Shown piece by piece: positions 17,967 to 26,230 of a stretch of DNA of 64,000 bases; the first letter of the stretch is position 1, and each line of letters starts with the position of its first letter. The stretch is from Pseudomonadota bacterium (GTDB lineage: Bacteria > Desulfobacterota > Desulfovibrionia > Desulfovibrionales > Desulfovibrionaceae): contig JAEZYD010000051.1 in the NCBI GenBank assembly GCA_023419375.1, positions 77,043-141,042 of the forward strand, given 5' to 3'. Made by a program: the position numbers and the translations under genes. Below the pieces are notes generated by a model. It had not been told where the DNA came from. It worked only from the letters and a program-made list of their open reading frames with translations, and ran no database searches.

Positions 17967-18455
17967 ATGCGCATTTTCCTTTTGGGGCGCTGCGCCGCCA
18001 TCTGTCTTGCGGCGGCGCTGCTTCTGGCAGGCACCGCTGCCCAGGCTCCGGCCCATGCCCTGTATGCGGCGGACACCCGGCACGACGGCGTGGTGCTTGT
18101 GCAGTTTGCATACTCCGGCGGCGAGCAGCCCACCTATGCCAAGGTGGAGGTGTACAGCCCCGCGGACGACAAGGTGGAATTTCAGAATGGCCGCACGGAC
18201 GCGCAGGGGCGCTTTGCCTTCATGCCTGATGCGCCGGGCCGCTGGCGTATCATCATGGCGGACAACATGGGCCACAGGGTTGAACACCCGGTGGAAATCA
18301 GCGCTGTTCAGGCTTCCGCAGCCGCAGACAGCGGGCACGATGCGGGGCCGGGCGGCTTTGCCATGCCCCTGCGCATTCTGCTGGGCCTGAGCCTCATTGC
18401 CAACATGGCGCTGGCGGCTGCCGTGCTGCGTCGCAGAAAAAAACATACGGTCTGA
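17967..18455 (+). CDS. Exported, C-terminally anchored NikL-like protein
   Basis: A 162-aa protein with a signal peptide (cleavage near AHA), a small beta-sandwich domain and a C-terminal membrane helix followed by RRRKK. The segment AKVEVYSP, GRTDAQGRFAF, PGRWRI and NMGHR is the typical pattern of the NikL/CbtL accessory subunits of nickel or cobalt ECF transporters. It lies 89 bases after the DUF4198 gene and the pair probably works together. Metal specificity is unknown. Confidence 0.75.
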   Translation: MRIFLLGRCAAICLAAALLLAGTAAQAPAHALYAADTRHDGVVLVQFAYSGGEQPTYAKVEVYSPADDKVEFQNGRTDAQGRFAFMPDAPGRWRIIMADNMGHRVEHPVEISAVQASAAADSGHDAGPGGFAMPLRILLGLSLIANMALAAAVLRRRKKHTV

Positions 18456-18481
18456 TAGGTTCAAAATAGTTTTTGACCGCA

Positions 18482-18517
18482 AAAAATGGGTGCCTCCTGA
18501 TGGAAGCACCCATTTTT
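18482..18517. terminator. Bidirectional terminator between the NikL-like gene and serS
   Basis: A perfect 12-bp stem (AAAAATGGGTGC / GCACCCATTTTT) with a 12-base loop gives T-rich ends in both directions between convergent genes. Confidence 0.85.
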
Positions 18518-18535
18518 ACATTTGGCAAAAAGCGG

Positions 18536-19810
18536 TTATTTCGGCTCGATAACTTCCCTGCCGCCCATGTAGGGAACCAGCACCTTGGGCAGCACAAGGC
18601 TGCCGTCCTTTTGCTGGCAGTTTTCAAGGATGGCGGCAATGGTGCGGCCCGTGGGCAGGCCGGAGCCGTTGAGCGTGTGCAGGAACATGGCCTTGCCGCC
18701 CTTGGGCTTGAAGCGGATATCGGCCCGGCGGGCCTGAAAATCCGTGCAATTGGAGCAGGACGAAATTTCGCGGAAGGTTTTTTGCGTGGGCAGCCACACT
18801 TCCACATCATAGGTCTTGGCAGAGCTGAAGCCCATGTCGCCCGTGCAGAGCGTGATGACGCGGTACGGCAGTTCGAGCATTTCCAGCAGGTTGCAGGCAT
18901 GACCGCGCATGATCTCAAGCTGGTTTAAGCTGTCGTCGGGGTGGGCGAAACGCACCATCTCGACCTTGGTGAACTGGTGCATGCGGATAAGGCCGCGCGT
19001 ATCCTTGCCAGCGCTGCCCGCCTCTGAGCGGAAGCAGGGCGTGGCCGCGCAGTAGGCGCGGGGCAGATCGGCCTCGTCCAGCACTTCGCCAGCGTGCAGG
19101 TTGGTCAGCGGCACTTCGGCCGTGGGGATCAGGTAGTATTCCCACTCGCGCAGCTTGAACAGGTCTTCCTCAAACTTGGGCAACTGGCCCGTGCCGGTCA
19201 TGCTGGTGCGGTTGACCATGTAGGGCGGGCAGACTTCAATATAGTCCTCTGCCACTGTGTGCTGATCGAGAAAAAAGTTCACCAGTGCGCGTTCAAGGCG
19301 CGCCCCCCAGTTCAGGGACACCACAAAGCGGCTGCCGGTCAGGCGCGCGGCGCGCTCAAAATCAAGCCCGCCAAGGGCCACGCCCAGATCGCCATGCTCG
19401 CGCGGCTCAAAATCAAATTCGCGCGGCGTGCCCCAGCGGCGCACTTCCACGTTTTCCGATTCGTCCTTGCCCACTGGCACGGCGGCATCGGGCAGGTTGG
19501 GTACGCGCATGAGCCATGTTTCCACATCGGCCTTGGCCTGGGCGGTTTCAACGTCCAGTTCCTTGATGCGGTCAGAAACGCCGCTCATTTCGGCCAGCAG
19601 GGCCGTGGCATCTTCGCCCGCGCGTTTTTTGGCGGCCACTTCGGCAGAGGCCGCGTTGCGGCGGCTCTTGAGGGTTTCCACCTCGGTCAGCAGGGCGCGG
19701 CGGCGGGCGTCCAGCGCCAGAAATTCATTAACATCCAGATCCGAATGCCTGTCGGTCAAAGCCTTGGTCAGCACTTCGGGCTGCTTTTGCACCAATTTGA
19801 GGTCAATCAT
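18536..19810 (-). CDS. serS: Seryl-tRNA synthetase
   Basis: SerRS charges tRNA-Ser with serine. The 424-aa protein has the N-terminal coiled-coil arm rich in Lys, Arg, Glu and Ala (residues 30-105) that holds the tRNA long arm, then the class II catalytic core with motif 2 (CFRSEAGSAG, TRGLIRMHQF) and motif 3 (GSGLPTGRT). The start MIDLKLVQ is canonical and AGGAG is upstream. Confidence 0.97.
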   Translation of the reverse strand: MIDLKLVQKQPEVLTKALTDRHSDLDVNEFLALDARRRALLTEVETLKSRRNAASAEVAAKKRAGEDATALLAEMSGVSDRIKELDVETAQAKADVETWLMRVPNLPDAAVPVGKDESENVEVRRWGTPREFDFEPREHGDLGVALGGLDFERAARLTGSRFVVSLNWGARLERALVNFFLDQHTVAEDYIEVCPPYMVNRTSMTGTGQLPKFEEDLFKLREWEYYLIPTAEVPLTNLHAGEVLDEADLPRAYCAATPCFRSEAGSAGKDTRGLIRMHQFTKVEMVRFAHPDDSLNQLEIMRGHACNLLEMLELPYRVITLCTGDMGFSSAKTYDVEVWLPTQKTFREISSCSNCTDFQARRADIRFKPKGGKAMFLHTLNGSGLPTGRTIAAILENCQQKDGSLVLPKVLVPYMGGREVIEPK

Positions 19811-20049
19811 AGCCGCTCCTGAAAAAAACGCGCACCGCGCGGGATATAGCAAAATCTGCTCCGCATGAGGATGGGGAGCGCAACAGACTGGCTGTAGCAT
19901 GCTGGGCCGCTGCCTGCAAGGCGGCTGCATGCCGCCTGTATCTGACAATCTGGCACTGGCAGACCTGCAAACCTTGCAAAAGGCAAATTTTGCGTATACG
20001 TAGTAACGAGTATTCTGGAGATTTTCTATACAAGTTACGTGAGGCCGTC

Positions 20050-20634
20050 ATGAAACATTTACGCATTGTTCTTTGTGTATCCCTGCTGGCGTTGCTTGCA
20101 GCCTGCGGGCCGAGCAACAATGTCCGACTCTTGCCGCCGCCCGCTCTGGACGCTTCGGTGCTTCCTTCTCCCAACGCGCCCCGTGTGACCGTTGTGATGT
20201 TTGAAGACAAACGCATGGATCAAACCGTCATCGGCACCCGCCGCGACAGCAGCGCGTTTGTCACCACCGACAATGTCGCCCAGTGGATCAGCAAGGCTCT
20301 GGCCGATGAACTTGCGCGCAACGGCATGCAGGTTTCCTATTCCATCAGCGTGAACGAAGCGCGCAAGGGCAACCCCGACTTTATGGTCACTGGCCAGGTC
20401 GATGAAGCCAACCTCCGCGAAACGTCCACCACCGACATGTCCACATCGCTGCGCGCCAACTACGTGCTTGCCAACCGCCAGGCGCGCATTCTGCGTGAAT
20501 CGCTCAACGCTTCGCAGTCGCGCACCGGCCTGCCCTCCGGCAGCGCTGCCGACAACCTGATGCTGGAAACTCTGCGCGACCTGGTCAAGCCCATGGCGCA
20601 CAAGATTGTCCAGACCATCGAGGCAAAAAAATAA
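20050..20634 (+). CDS. YajG-like outer-envelope lipoprotein
   Basis: A 194-aa lipoprotein: a short signal with lipobox LLAAC puts the lipid anchor on Cys 19. The body resembles the YajG/Lipoprotein_16 type (VVMFEDKRMDQTVIGTRRDS, then a C-terminal helix). Function is unknown. The residue after Cys is Gly, which fits outer-membrane sorting. It is followed after four bases by a TPR protein gene, so an envelope operon is likely. Confidence 0.82.
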   Translation: MKHLRIVLCVSLLALLAACGPSNNVRLLPPPALDASVLPSPNAPRVTVVMFEDKRMDQTVIGTRRDSSAFVTTDNVAQWISKALADELARNGMQVSYSISVNEARKGNPDFMVTGQVDEANLRETSTTDMSTSLRANYVLANRQARILRESLNASQSRTGLPSGSAADNLMLETLRDLVKPMAHKIVQTIEAKK

Positions 20635-20638
20635 GCCC

Positions 20639-22093
20639 ATGCGGGCCTTGCGTACATTGTTTTCCAGCTTGCCCCTGGCGGCTCTGCTGGGAACTTTTGC
20701 CCTGCCGCCGGTCTTGCTGACCGGCGGTGCGGCATGCGCAGCAGAACACACGCCCGGCCCTCCGGCGGCGGTCTCCGCCGCTGACAAGTCAGCAACCGGG
20801 GGCAAGGGTACACAGGGCAATACTGCTGACAATGCCCCAGCCGAAAATGCCAGTCCCTCGTCTCCCGCGCCTGATCCGCTCTCGCCTTTGGAAAACGGCC
20901 CTTCTGCTTCCAGACCAGGTCCCCTCCCCCTGCCATCGCCCGTTCTGAGCAGTGCGCACTGCCCCGCCGCGCCACTGCCCCCGCATGCTCAAAAGCTGTG
21001 CGCGGAAGCTGCCGCCCTTCTGGATGCCCTGCACTCTGCCGCAACAGCCCTGCCCAACAGACGCGACATCCGCATGGGCATTACTGATTTCAACGAATAC
21101 ACGGCGCTGGCCGCAGAACTGTACACTCCGCTGACCGAGGTTGACCATGCCGCCGCTGGCGGGGATTCCGGGGCGCAAAGCATGACGGTTACCCTGCTGG
21201 CCCGGCCCGATGCGGCGGAAACACTGCTGCGGCTACTGCGCAATCCTGACGCCCTGAAAGTGCGGCGTTTGCTGCTGGCCGACCTGATGACCGCAACGGC
21301 CAACGCCCGGCAGGTCGCTCAGGCGATCGCCGCCGCCGATGCCCTGCCTGGAGCTGGCGGCTCCGGCGGTGCGTCCCCCGGTTCTGGCGGTACATGGTAT
21401 ATTGCCAAGGTGACACCGCCGGGGCAGTTGACCCAGCACCCGCCCATGCCTACTCCCGAGGATATTGCCAAGGAGGCGGCGCTGCAGAAAGCGCAGCAGA
21501 ACGCTGATACCCTGGCAGACACTCTTGCCGCAGCCATTGCGGCTCTGGATACACTGCGCCTTTCGCCCGAGGGCTGGCTGACCTCGGCAGAATCTCTGGC
21601 AGTCCTTGAAAAAGCTGCCGTCAATCTGCCGCAGAGCGCCGCTACCCGGCTACTTCTGGGCGAGGCACTCTTGCAGGCGGGCATGCCTCAACGCAGTATT
21701 GCTTCCTGCACTGCCGCGCTGGAGCTTGCCCCGAACCTTGGCCGCGCACGGTACATCCGCGCGCTTGCCCACTGGCGCTTGCAGCAACTGGCCCTTGCCG
21801 AAGATGACCTGAGCGCGGTGCTGGAAGCTACAGCGGATGCTTTTCCCCACACCTCGGATAAAGTCCGGCTTTTGCGGGCGCGCGGCGCGTTGCGCATGCT
21901 GCGCAGCAACGAACCCGGCATGTGCGATGATCTGGTCGCCGCCTGCGCTCTGGGCGATTGCGAAGGCCTGGCCGCCGCCCGTGGGCAGCAGATGTGCCTT
22001 ACGGCTTCAAGTCAGGTGGATACCCACCCCGCTGCTGATGCCGTCACGCCCCAACCACCCGCAGTTGCTGGCGACACGGTGGAAAAACCATGA
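20639..22093 (+). CDS. Exported tetratricopeptide-repeat protein
   Basis: A 484-aa protein with a signal peptide (cleavage near ACA), a long Pro/Ala/Ser-rich linker, a helical middle region and at least two TPR-like repeats near residues 330-400 (ATRLLLGEALLQAG, ARYIRALAHWRLQ). The C-terminal part has several cysteines (residues near 430-460) that may form disulfides. TPR proteins scaffold complexes; the partner is not known. It starts four bases after the lipoprotein and overlaps the next gene by four bases. Confidence 0.8.
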   Translation: MRALRTLFSSLPLAALLGTFALPPVLLTGGAACAAEHTPGPPAAVSAADKSATGGKGTQGNTADNAPAENASPSSPAPDPLSPLENGPSASRPGPLPLPSPVLSSAHCPAAPLPPHAQKLCAEAAALLDALHSAATALPNRRDIRMGITDFNEYTALAAELYTPLTEVDHAAAGGDSGAQSMTVTLLARPDAAETLLRLLRNPDALKVRRLLLADLMTATANARQVAQAIAAADALPGAGGSGGASPGSGGTWYIAKVTPPGQLTQHPPMPTPEDIAKEAALQKAQQNADTLADTLAAAIAALDTLRLSPEGWLTSAESLAVLEKAAVNLPQSAATRLLLGEALLQAGMPQRSIASCTAALELAPNLGRARYIRALAHWRLQQLALAEDDLSAVLEATADAFPHTSDKVRLLRARGALRMLRSNEPGMCDDLVAACALGDCEGLAAARGQQMCLTASSQVDTHPAADAVTPQPPAVAGDTVEKP

Positions 22094-22434
22094 GCCGATC
22101 CCCTCTGCTTAAGGTTTACGGGCATGTGTATCCTGTAAACGATGATTTTTACGCGGCTCTGGAACAGGCCTGCGCCGATGCCCTGCCGGATGAAGATGAC
22201 GTGCCGGTTCTTGAGCGTGACGGCGATATGGCCCGCATTTCCTTCGAAGGCATGTACTTTCCCGTGGATGAAGTTCTGGCGGTGCTTGGAAAGCATATCT
22301 GCCCGGAGCACAAGGGAAAACTCGATGTGCTTGATATGGAGGGCTGGCGGCTTTATCGCCATGCCTTCAACCACGGACGCATTGAAAGCCACAGCGCTCC
22401 GCTGAACAATGTTCTGGATTACTCCGGCCATTGA
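22090..22434 (+). CDS. Hypothetical small protein
   Basis: A 114-aa acidic, soluble protein without a signal sequence or known motif. The start overlaps the TPR gene stop (ATGA), so it is translationally coupled and belongs to the lipoprotein-TPR operon. The length and clear coupling argue it is real. I recognise no family. Confidence 0.72.
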   Translation: MSRSPLLKVYGHVYPVNDDFYAALEQACADALPDEDDVPVLERDGDMARISFEGMYFPVDEVLAVLGKHICPEHKGKLDVLDMEGWRLYRHAFNHGRIESHSAPLNNVLDYSGH

Positions 22435-22511
22435 TTTTTGCCAGATTTCAGCACTCTCTGCCTGCATTCTGCCCCTTCGCAAGTCACCCCGCGCCAGATA
22501 TCTCGCCCCCG

Positions 22512-22532
22512 AAATGTGATTTGATCACATTT
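22512..22532. promoter_or_regulatory. Perfect 9+3+9 palindrome, CRP/FNR-family-like operator
   Basis: AAATGTGAT, TTG, ATCACATTT form an exact palindrome with TGTGA and TCACA half sites five bases apart. The half sites match those of CRP/FNR-family regulators such as the sulfate reducers' HcpR, though the usual spacing is six. It lies upstream of the second diguanylate cyclase. Confidence 0.5.
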
Positions 22533-22577
22533 TTCACCACAATGTTCGCGCCATAAAATTATGGTTTCCATATTTTT

Positions 22578-22612
22578 TTGTACGCGCCCGCCTTTTGTGT
22601 CTATAATCACAA
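22578..22612 (+). promoter_or_regulatory. Promoter with overlapping TTGTGA-N6-TCACAA-like site
   Basis: TTGTAC and a perfect TATAAT are 18 bases apart. TTGTGT-CTATAA-TCACAA covers the -10 box and differs at one position from the TTGTGA-N6-TCACAA consensus. A regulator bound there would block or reposition RNA polymerase. The predicted leader to the diguanylate cyclase start is about 185 bases. Confidence 0.5.
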
Positions 22613-22798
22613 GAGTTGTGCCCGCCAGGTATTTGGCATCTTCGATATTTCTTGAGCACTCGCCTTTCCGCCCGAAATCTCTGGCGAAAGGGTTCCCTTC
22701 TGTATATTCTGGCGTTGAAATCGGCAGAGTCTTTGCCGCAGTTCGCGCTGCAGGGGCAATGCCCCTGAACCAGTCCGGGCGGCAAAGGAGGGGGAAGA

Positions 22799-24067
22799 GT
22801 GTCGATGCAAAAAACCACCAAGGAATCCTTTTGCTGGATCGTTGACCCAGACCTGAACTACTGCCACGTGGATGCGGCAAAGGAGCGGTTGCTGGAATTG
22901 CCCGTGGGATCACTAGCGGGCAGAGCTCTGGTTCATTGCATGCACCCGGATGATGCCGCCATGCTCCGCCGCGCCCTTGCTTCTGCCGAACCCAGGGCGC
23001 TCACAGGCTGCACCGTGCGCTATGTGTGCCCAAGGGGCACGCACACGGTTACCAGCCTGAGCGTGAGGCCTCTGCGCAGTGCCTGCGGCACGCTTCTCGG
23101 CTTTGAAGGCGAAGAGCGCAGCATCGGCTCTGTGGACATGCGCGGAGATTTCGCGCCCATTTTTGAGGAGGTGTTTGCGCACGATTTCATGGCGCTCTGC
23201 ATCGTCAACAGGGATGGGCAACTGCTTGCGGTCAACGCGCAGTACGCCATTATTGCGAACAAGCCCGCCAACTCCCTGGTGCGTGCCCACATTCTTGAAG
23301 CGGGCATTCCTTCCATTGACGTGGTGGACGAAGCTTTCAGGGTACTCCCCTCTGGCGAAGCCATTCCCGAGCAGGAAATCATCTGGGACGGCAAGGACTA
23401 CGTCATGGCCATCTACGGCCTGCCCGATGCCTGCGGCGAGATCCACTCCATCTGTGTGTCGCTGCGCGACATAAGCCTGCGCAAGGGCCTGGAGCGCCGG
23501 CTGGAGGCCGCCAATCGCCAACTGGAAGAGATGAATCTCAAAGATTACCTGACAGGCGTGTTCAACCGCCGCCATTTTGATGAATCCCTGCAAAGGGAGG
23601 TGGCGCGCCTTGCGCGGGAAGGCGGCGAAATGTGCGTTGGCATGGTCGATGTGGACAAATTCAAGCTGTATAACGACGCCTATGGGCACCTTGCCGGGGA
23701 CGACTGCCTTGCCCGTGCGGCAAAGGCAATGAAAGCCGCGCTTTTCAGGCCCGGTGACGAACTGTTCCGCTACGGCGGCGAAGAATTCGCCATCATCATG
23801 CCCCAGACAGGCAAGGAAAGCGCCACAATGGTTGCCGAACGCGTGCGCGAAGCCATCAGCGCACTGCACATCCCCCACTGCCAAAGCGCCTTTGGGCGTG
23901 TGACCATCAGCATCGGGGTTGCGGCGCTTAGCTCGGCCTGCGCCATGTCAGGGCATACTGCCTGCGAAGAACTCATCAGAGTAGCGGACAAAGCCCTGTA
24001 CACCGCCAAAAACAGCGGTCGCAACAAGGTCGCCTCAGCCGCATGCAGCCTTTCCGAGAGCGATTAA
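22799..24067 (+). CDS. PAS-GGDEF diguanylate cyclase
   Basis: A 422-aa soluble protein that should make c-di-GMP. One or two PAS-like regions fill the first 240 residues (LNYCHVDAAKERLLEL, later DFMALCIVNRDG), followed by a GGDEF domain with GGEEF at 326-330 and a VDVDKFKLYND metal motif. The GTG start is chosen because AAGGAGG ends seven bases before it; the ATG two codons later is too far away. No membrane segment is seen, so it senses a cytoplasmic signal. Two palindromes lie upstream. Confidence 0.88.
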   Translation: MSMQKTTKESFCWIVDPDLNYCHVDAAKERLLELPVGSLAGRALVHCMHPDDAAMLRRALASAEPRALTGCTVRYVCPRGTHTVTSLSVRPLRSACGTLLGFEGEERSIGSVDMRGDFAPIFEEVFAHDFMALCIVNRDGQLLAVNAQYAIIANKPANSLVRAHILEAGIPSIDVVDEAFRVLPSGEAIPEQEIIWDGKDYVMAIYGLPDACGEIHSICVSLRDISLRKGLERRLEAANRQLEEMNLKDYLTGVFNRRHFDESLQREVARLAREGGEMCVGMVDVDKFKLYNDAYGHLAGDDCLARAAKAMKAALFRPGDELFRYGGEEFAIIMPQTGKESATMVAERVREAISALHIPHCQSAFGRVTISIGVAALSSACAMSGHTACEELIRVADKALYTAKNSGRNKVASAACSLSESD

Positions 24068-24077
24068 CCATGTAAAA

Positions 24078-24110
24078 CAAAGCCCCGCTGGTTTATCCGG
24101 CGGGGCTTTG
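24078..24110. terminator. Terminator hairpin between convergent genes
   Basis: An 11-bp perfect stem (CAAAGCCCCGC / GCGGGGCTTTG) with an 11-base loop. The T tract is short on both sides, so termination may be partial. Confidence 0.7.
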
Positions 24111-24151
24111 CGGTTAAGGCAAGCTTGATTAAAAGCGCGACAGGCGCGGGC

Positions 24152-24643
24152 TTATTCCCGCTCAAAAAGCGATTTCTGGATCAGGGCGTCCGCACGGTCA
24201 TCGGCCCCGCGCAGGGAATCATACGCCTTTTGCAGGGCTTCGGGCCAGTCCGCGTCGCTCACATCGCTGATAAACAGTAAGGTCAGATCGCCCTCGGTGG
24301 ACACGTCCGCATGGGTCATGACCCTGCCGGACATGGCCTGGAACGTCCAGCCGCCGCCATCGTCAGCCTTTGAAGGCGCAGTGCCTTTAAGCCTGGCCGA
24401 CTGCTTTTCGGCAAACTGTTTGGGCGTCAGATTGCCGGTTTCCGCCTTGGTAAAAATACCAACGGAAAAGAATGAATCCTGCCCGCAGGAAACGGTTACA
24501 ATGCTTTCTTTTTCTGTTGCCGAGCATTTGGCGGGCAAGTCTATGCTGAAATGGTTAAATTTTTTTTCCGCAGCGGCGGCCGCCCCGCACAGGCCCGCCA
24601 ACAGCACACAGGCCATCAATGAACCCAACAGCGCATATTTCAT
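24152..24643 (-). CDS. Exported hypothetical protein
   Basis: A 163-aa protein with a clear signal peptide ending in Ala-rich AAAA before EKKFNHFSID. The mature part (about 135 residues) has two cysteines (CSATEKESIVTVSCG) that could pair. It resembles small periplasmic proteins that lack a named function. AAGGAG precedes the ATG by nine bases. Apparently monocistronic. Confidence 0.75.
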   Translation of the reverse strand: MKYALLGSLMACVLLAGLCGAAAAAEKKFNHFSIDLPAKCSATEKESIVTVSCGQDSFFSVGIFTKAETGNLTPKQFAEKQSARLKGTAPSKADDGGGWTFQAMSGRVMTHADVSTEGDLTLLFISDVSDADWPEALQKAYDSLRGADDRADALIQKSLFERE

Positions 24644-24813
24644 GGACAAGCTCCTTGAAATGTCCGCGCAGTGCGCGGTATTTTTCGGGCGGAAGTATCG
24701 CACAAGGAAGGGCGGCTGTCTAGAACAGCCGCCCGCAATACTTATAATACCTGAGTTTTGTTAACTATTATTGTCAGAACGCGTTGGTGCTCACAATATA
24801 GCTAACGCTGCCC

Positions 24814-25899
24814 CTAAAACTGATAGAGAAACACAGGGCTGCTGGAAGAAAGGCTGCCCAGAGCGCTCAGATCAACGCCAAGCATGGTTTTGAGGCTGCG
24901 CGGCAGCCAGCCGCCCTCCTTGGGACGGGTCACAAGCTTGCGCTCCGCTGGCACGCCGCACTGTTCCGAAAGCCAGGCCAGAGCAGCCTGCTGCCCGCCC
25001 AGTTCGTCCACCAGCCCAAGCTGCACGGCCTCCCGCCCGGTAAAAATCTTGCCGCTTGCAAGGGCGGCGGCGCGGGCATGCTCCATGTGCCGCCCGTCGG
25101 CCACGATATCCACAAACTGCTGGTGCATGTCGTCCAGCACTTTTTTAAAATAGTCGCGCTGCTCGGTGCTCAGCGGGCGCATGTAGGAGCCGGCGTCCTT
25201 GTAGGGGGCAGTGGTTATGGTCTCCTGCCCCACGCCGATTTTGCCCATAAGCCCCTGCAACTGAGGAATATCCATGCGGACGCCAATGGAACCTGTCACG
25301 GTGGAGGCATTGGCAAACACGCGCGACCCCGCCATGCTGACCATCAGCCCGCCCGAAGCGGCCAGAGAGCCCATGCTGACGACTACGGGCTTCTTGCGGG
25401 CCAGTTCGCGCACGGCACTATAAATTTCCTGCGATGCCGCAGCGCCGCCGCCAGGCGAATCAACGCGCAGCAGTACGCCCGCGATCATGGGATCGCGCTC
25501 CACCTTGCGTATCCATTCAAGGGCAGGTTCCGGGTCCATGATGGGGCCGGAAACAGACACGAGGGCTATGCGCTGACCGCTCATGAGGCCGTTGCTGCCA
25601 AGGGCTGCGCCAAACACGCCGACACCAGCCAGCAAAAGCAGTATAAGCCCCCAAAAGACGACCGGATGCCGCTTGCGGAACGGACGGCGCAGCAGATCCT
25701 TCCATACGGTTGCCGGTACCTGCGCCAGCGGGCAGGCGCAGGACTGCGCCGCAGATGGCGATGCGGATGATGCAGCGGATGAAGACGCGGGCATACCCGC
25801 AGAAGTGGCAGCAGGCGTGGCTTCAGCATGACCAGCTTCGCTGGCGCCAGACATGGACAGGGGTTGATCTGTATTCAATGAAAATTCCTGATTACTCAT
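24814..25899 (-). CDS. sppA: Signal peptide peptidase SppA (family S49)
   Basis: A 361-aa membrane protease that degrades cleaved signal peptides. After an Ala/Ser-rich cytoplasmic tail of about 80 residues there is one membrane helix (residues 80-100), then the short-form S49 domain. The catalytic serine lies in SLAASGGLMVS and the lysine probably in PYKDAGS, matching the B. subtilis SppA Ser/Lys dyad. Its length fits the single-domain form. The start at 25899 lacks a strong ribosome binding site (AAAGAG). Confidence 0.9.
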   Translation of the reverse strand: MSNQEFSLNTDQPLSMSGASEAGHAEATPAATSAGMPASSSAASSASPSAAQSCACPLAQVPATVWKDLLRRPFRKRHPVVFWGLILLLLAGVGVFGAALGSNGLMSGQRIALVSVSGPIMDPEPALEWIRKVERDPMIAGVLLRVDSPGGGAAASQEIYSAVRELARKKPVVVSMGSLAASGGLMVSMAGSRVFANASTVTGSIGVRMDIPQLQGLMGKIGVGQETITTAPYKDAGSYMRPLSTEQRDYFKKVLDDMHQQFVDIVADGRHMEHARAAALASGKIFTGREAVQLGLVDELGGQQAALAWLSEQCGVPAERKLVTRPKEGGWLPRSLKTMLGVDLSALGSLSSSSPVFLYQF

Positions 25900-26193
25900 A
25901 ACGCTCTTTGACCTGATTGTAGTTGTGATGGGCCTTGGCCCGATGGTGGCAAAATTCGCAGGCTGGCGGCGCTCTCGGCGGGGATGCCCGCATGGCCTGT
26001 TCAATGGCTTGGGAAATATTTTATGGCAAGGGCTGGGCACAGGTTGGGCTGACGGCAGAGGCCGGAGACTGGCGCGGAGCGGGATTATTCACGCAGATTC
26101 ATGCGATGGCAAACTATTTGTCTGGTTCATGGCGCGCATGGCTGCCCGGGGGAGCCTTCACTTTTCAGGCACAGCCTGATGGTCTGCAGCACT
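25900..26193. other. Intergenic region without recognised gene
   Basis: Roughly 300 bases between the sppA start and the terminator hairpin downstream of the acyl-CoA synthetase. Short open frames here have no ribosome binding sites. It should hold the sppA promoter, which I could not pin down. Confidence 0.4.
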
Positions 26194-26226
26194 GGCGCGC
26201 CCCGCAAGGTGCAGGGCGCGCCTTTT
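26194..26226. terminator. GC-rich hairpin downstream of the acyl-CoA synthetase
   Basis: GGCGCGCCC and GGGCGCGCC flank an 11-base loop. The T run (TTTT) follows only on the plus strand, opposite to the gene it sits behind, so its role is uncertain. Confidence 0.45.
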
Positions 26227-26230
26227 ATAC

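Noticed and set aside
19950..19985. RpoN promoter candidate with TGGCACTGGCA before the lipoprotein gene
   Set aside because: The -12 part does not match TTGC, so it fails the consensus.
22614..22798. Riboswitch in the long leader of the diguanylate cyclase
   Set aside because: I compared it with c-di-GMP, cobalamin and TPP patterns by eye and none fits; hairpins are weak.
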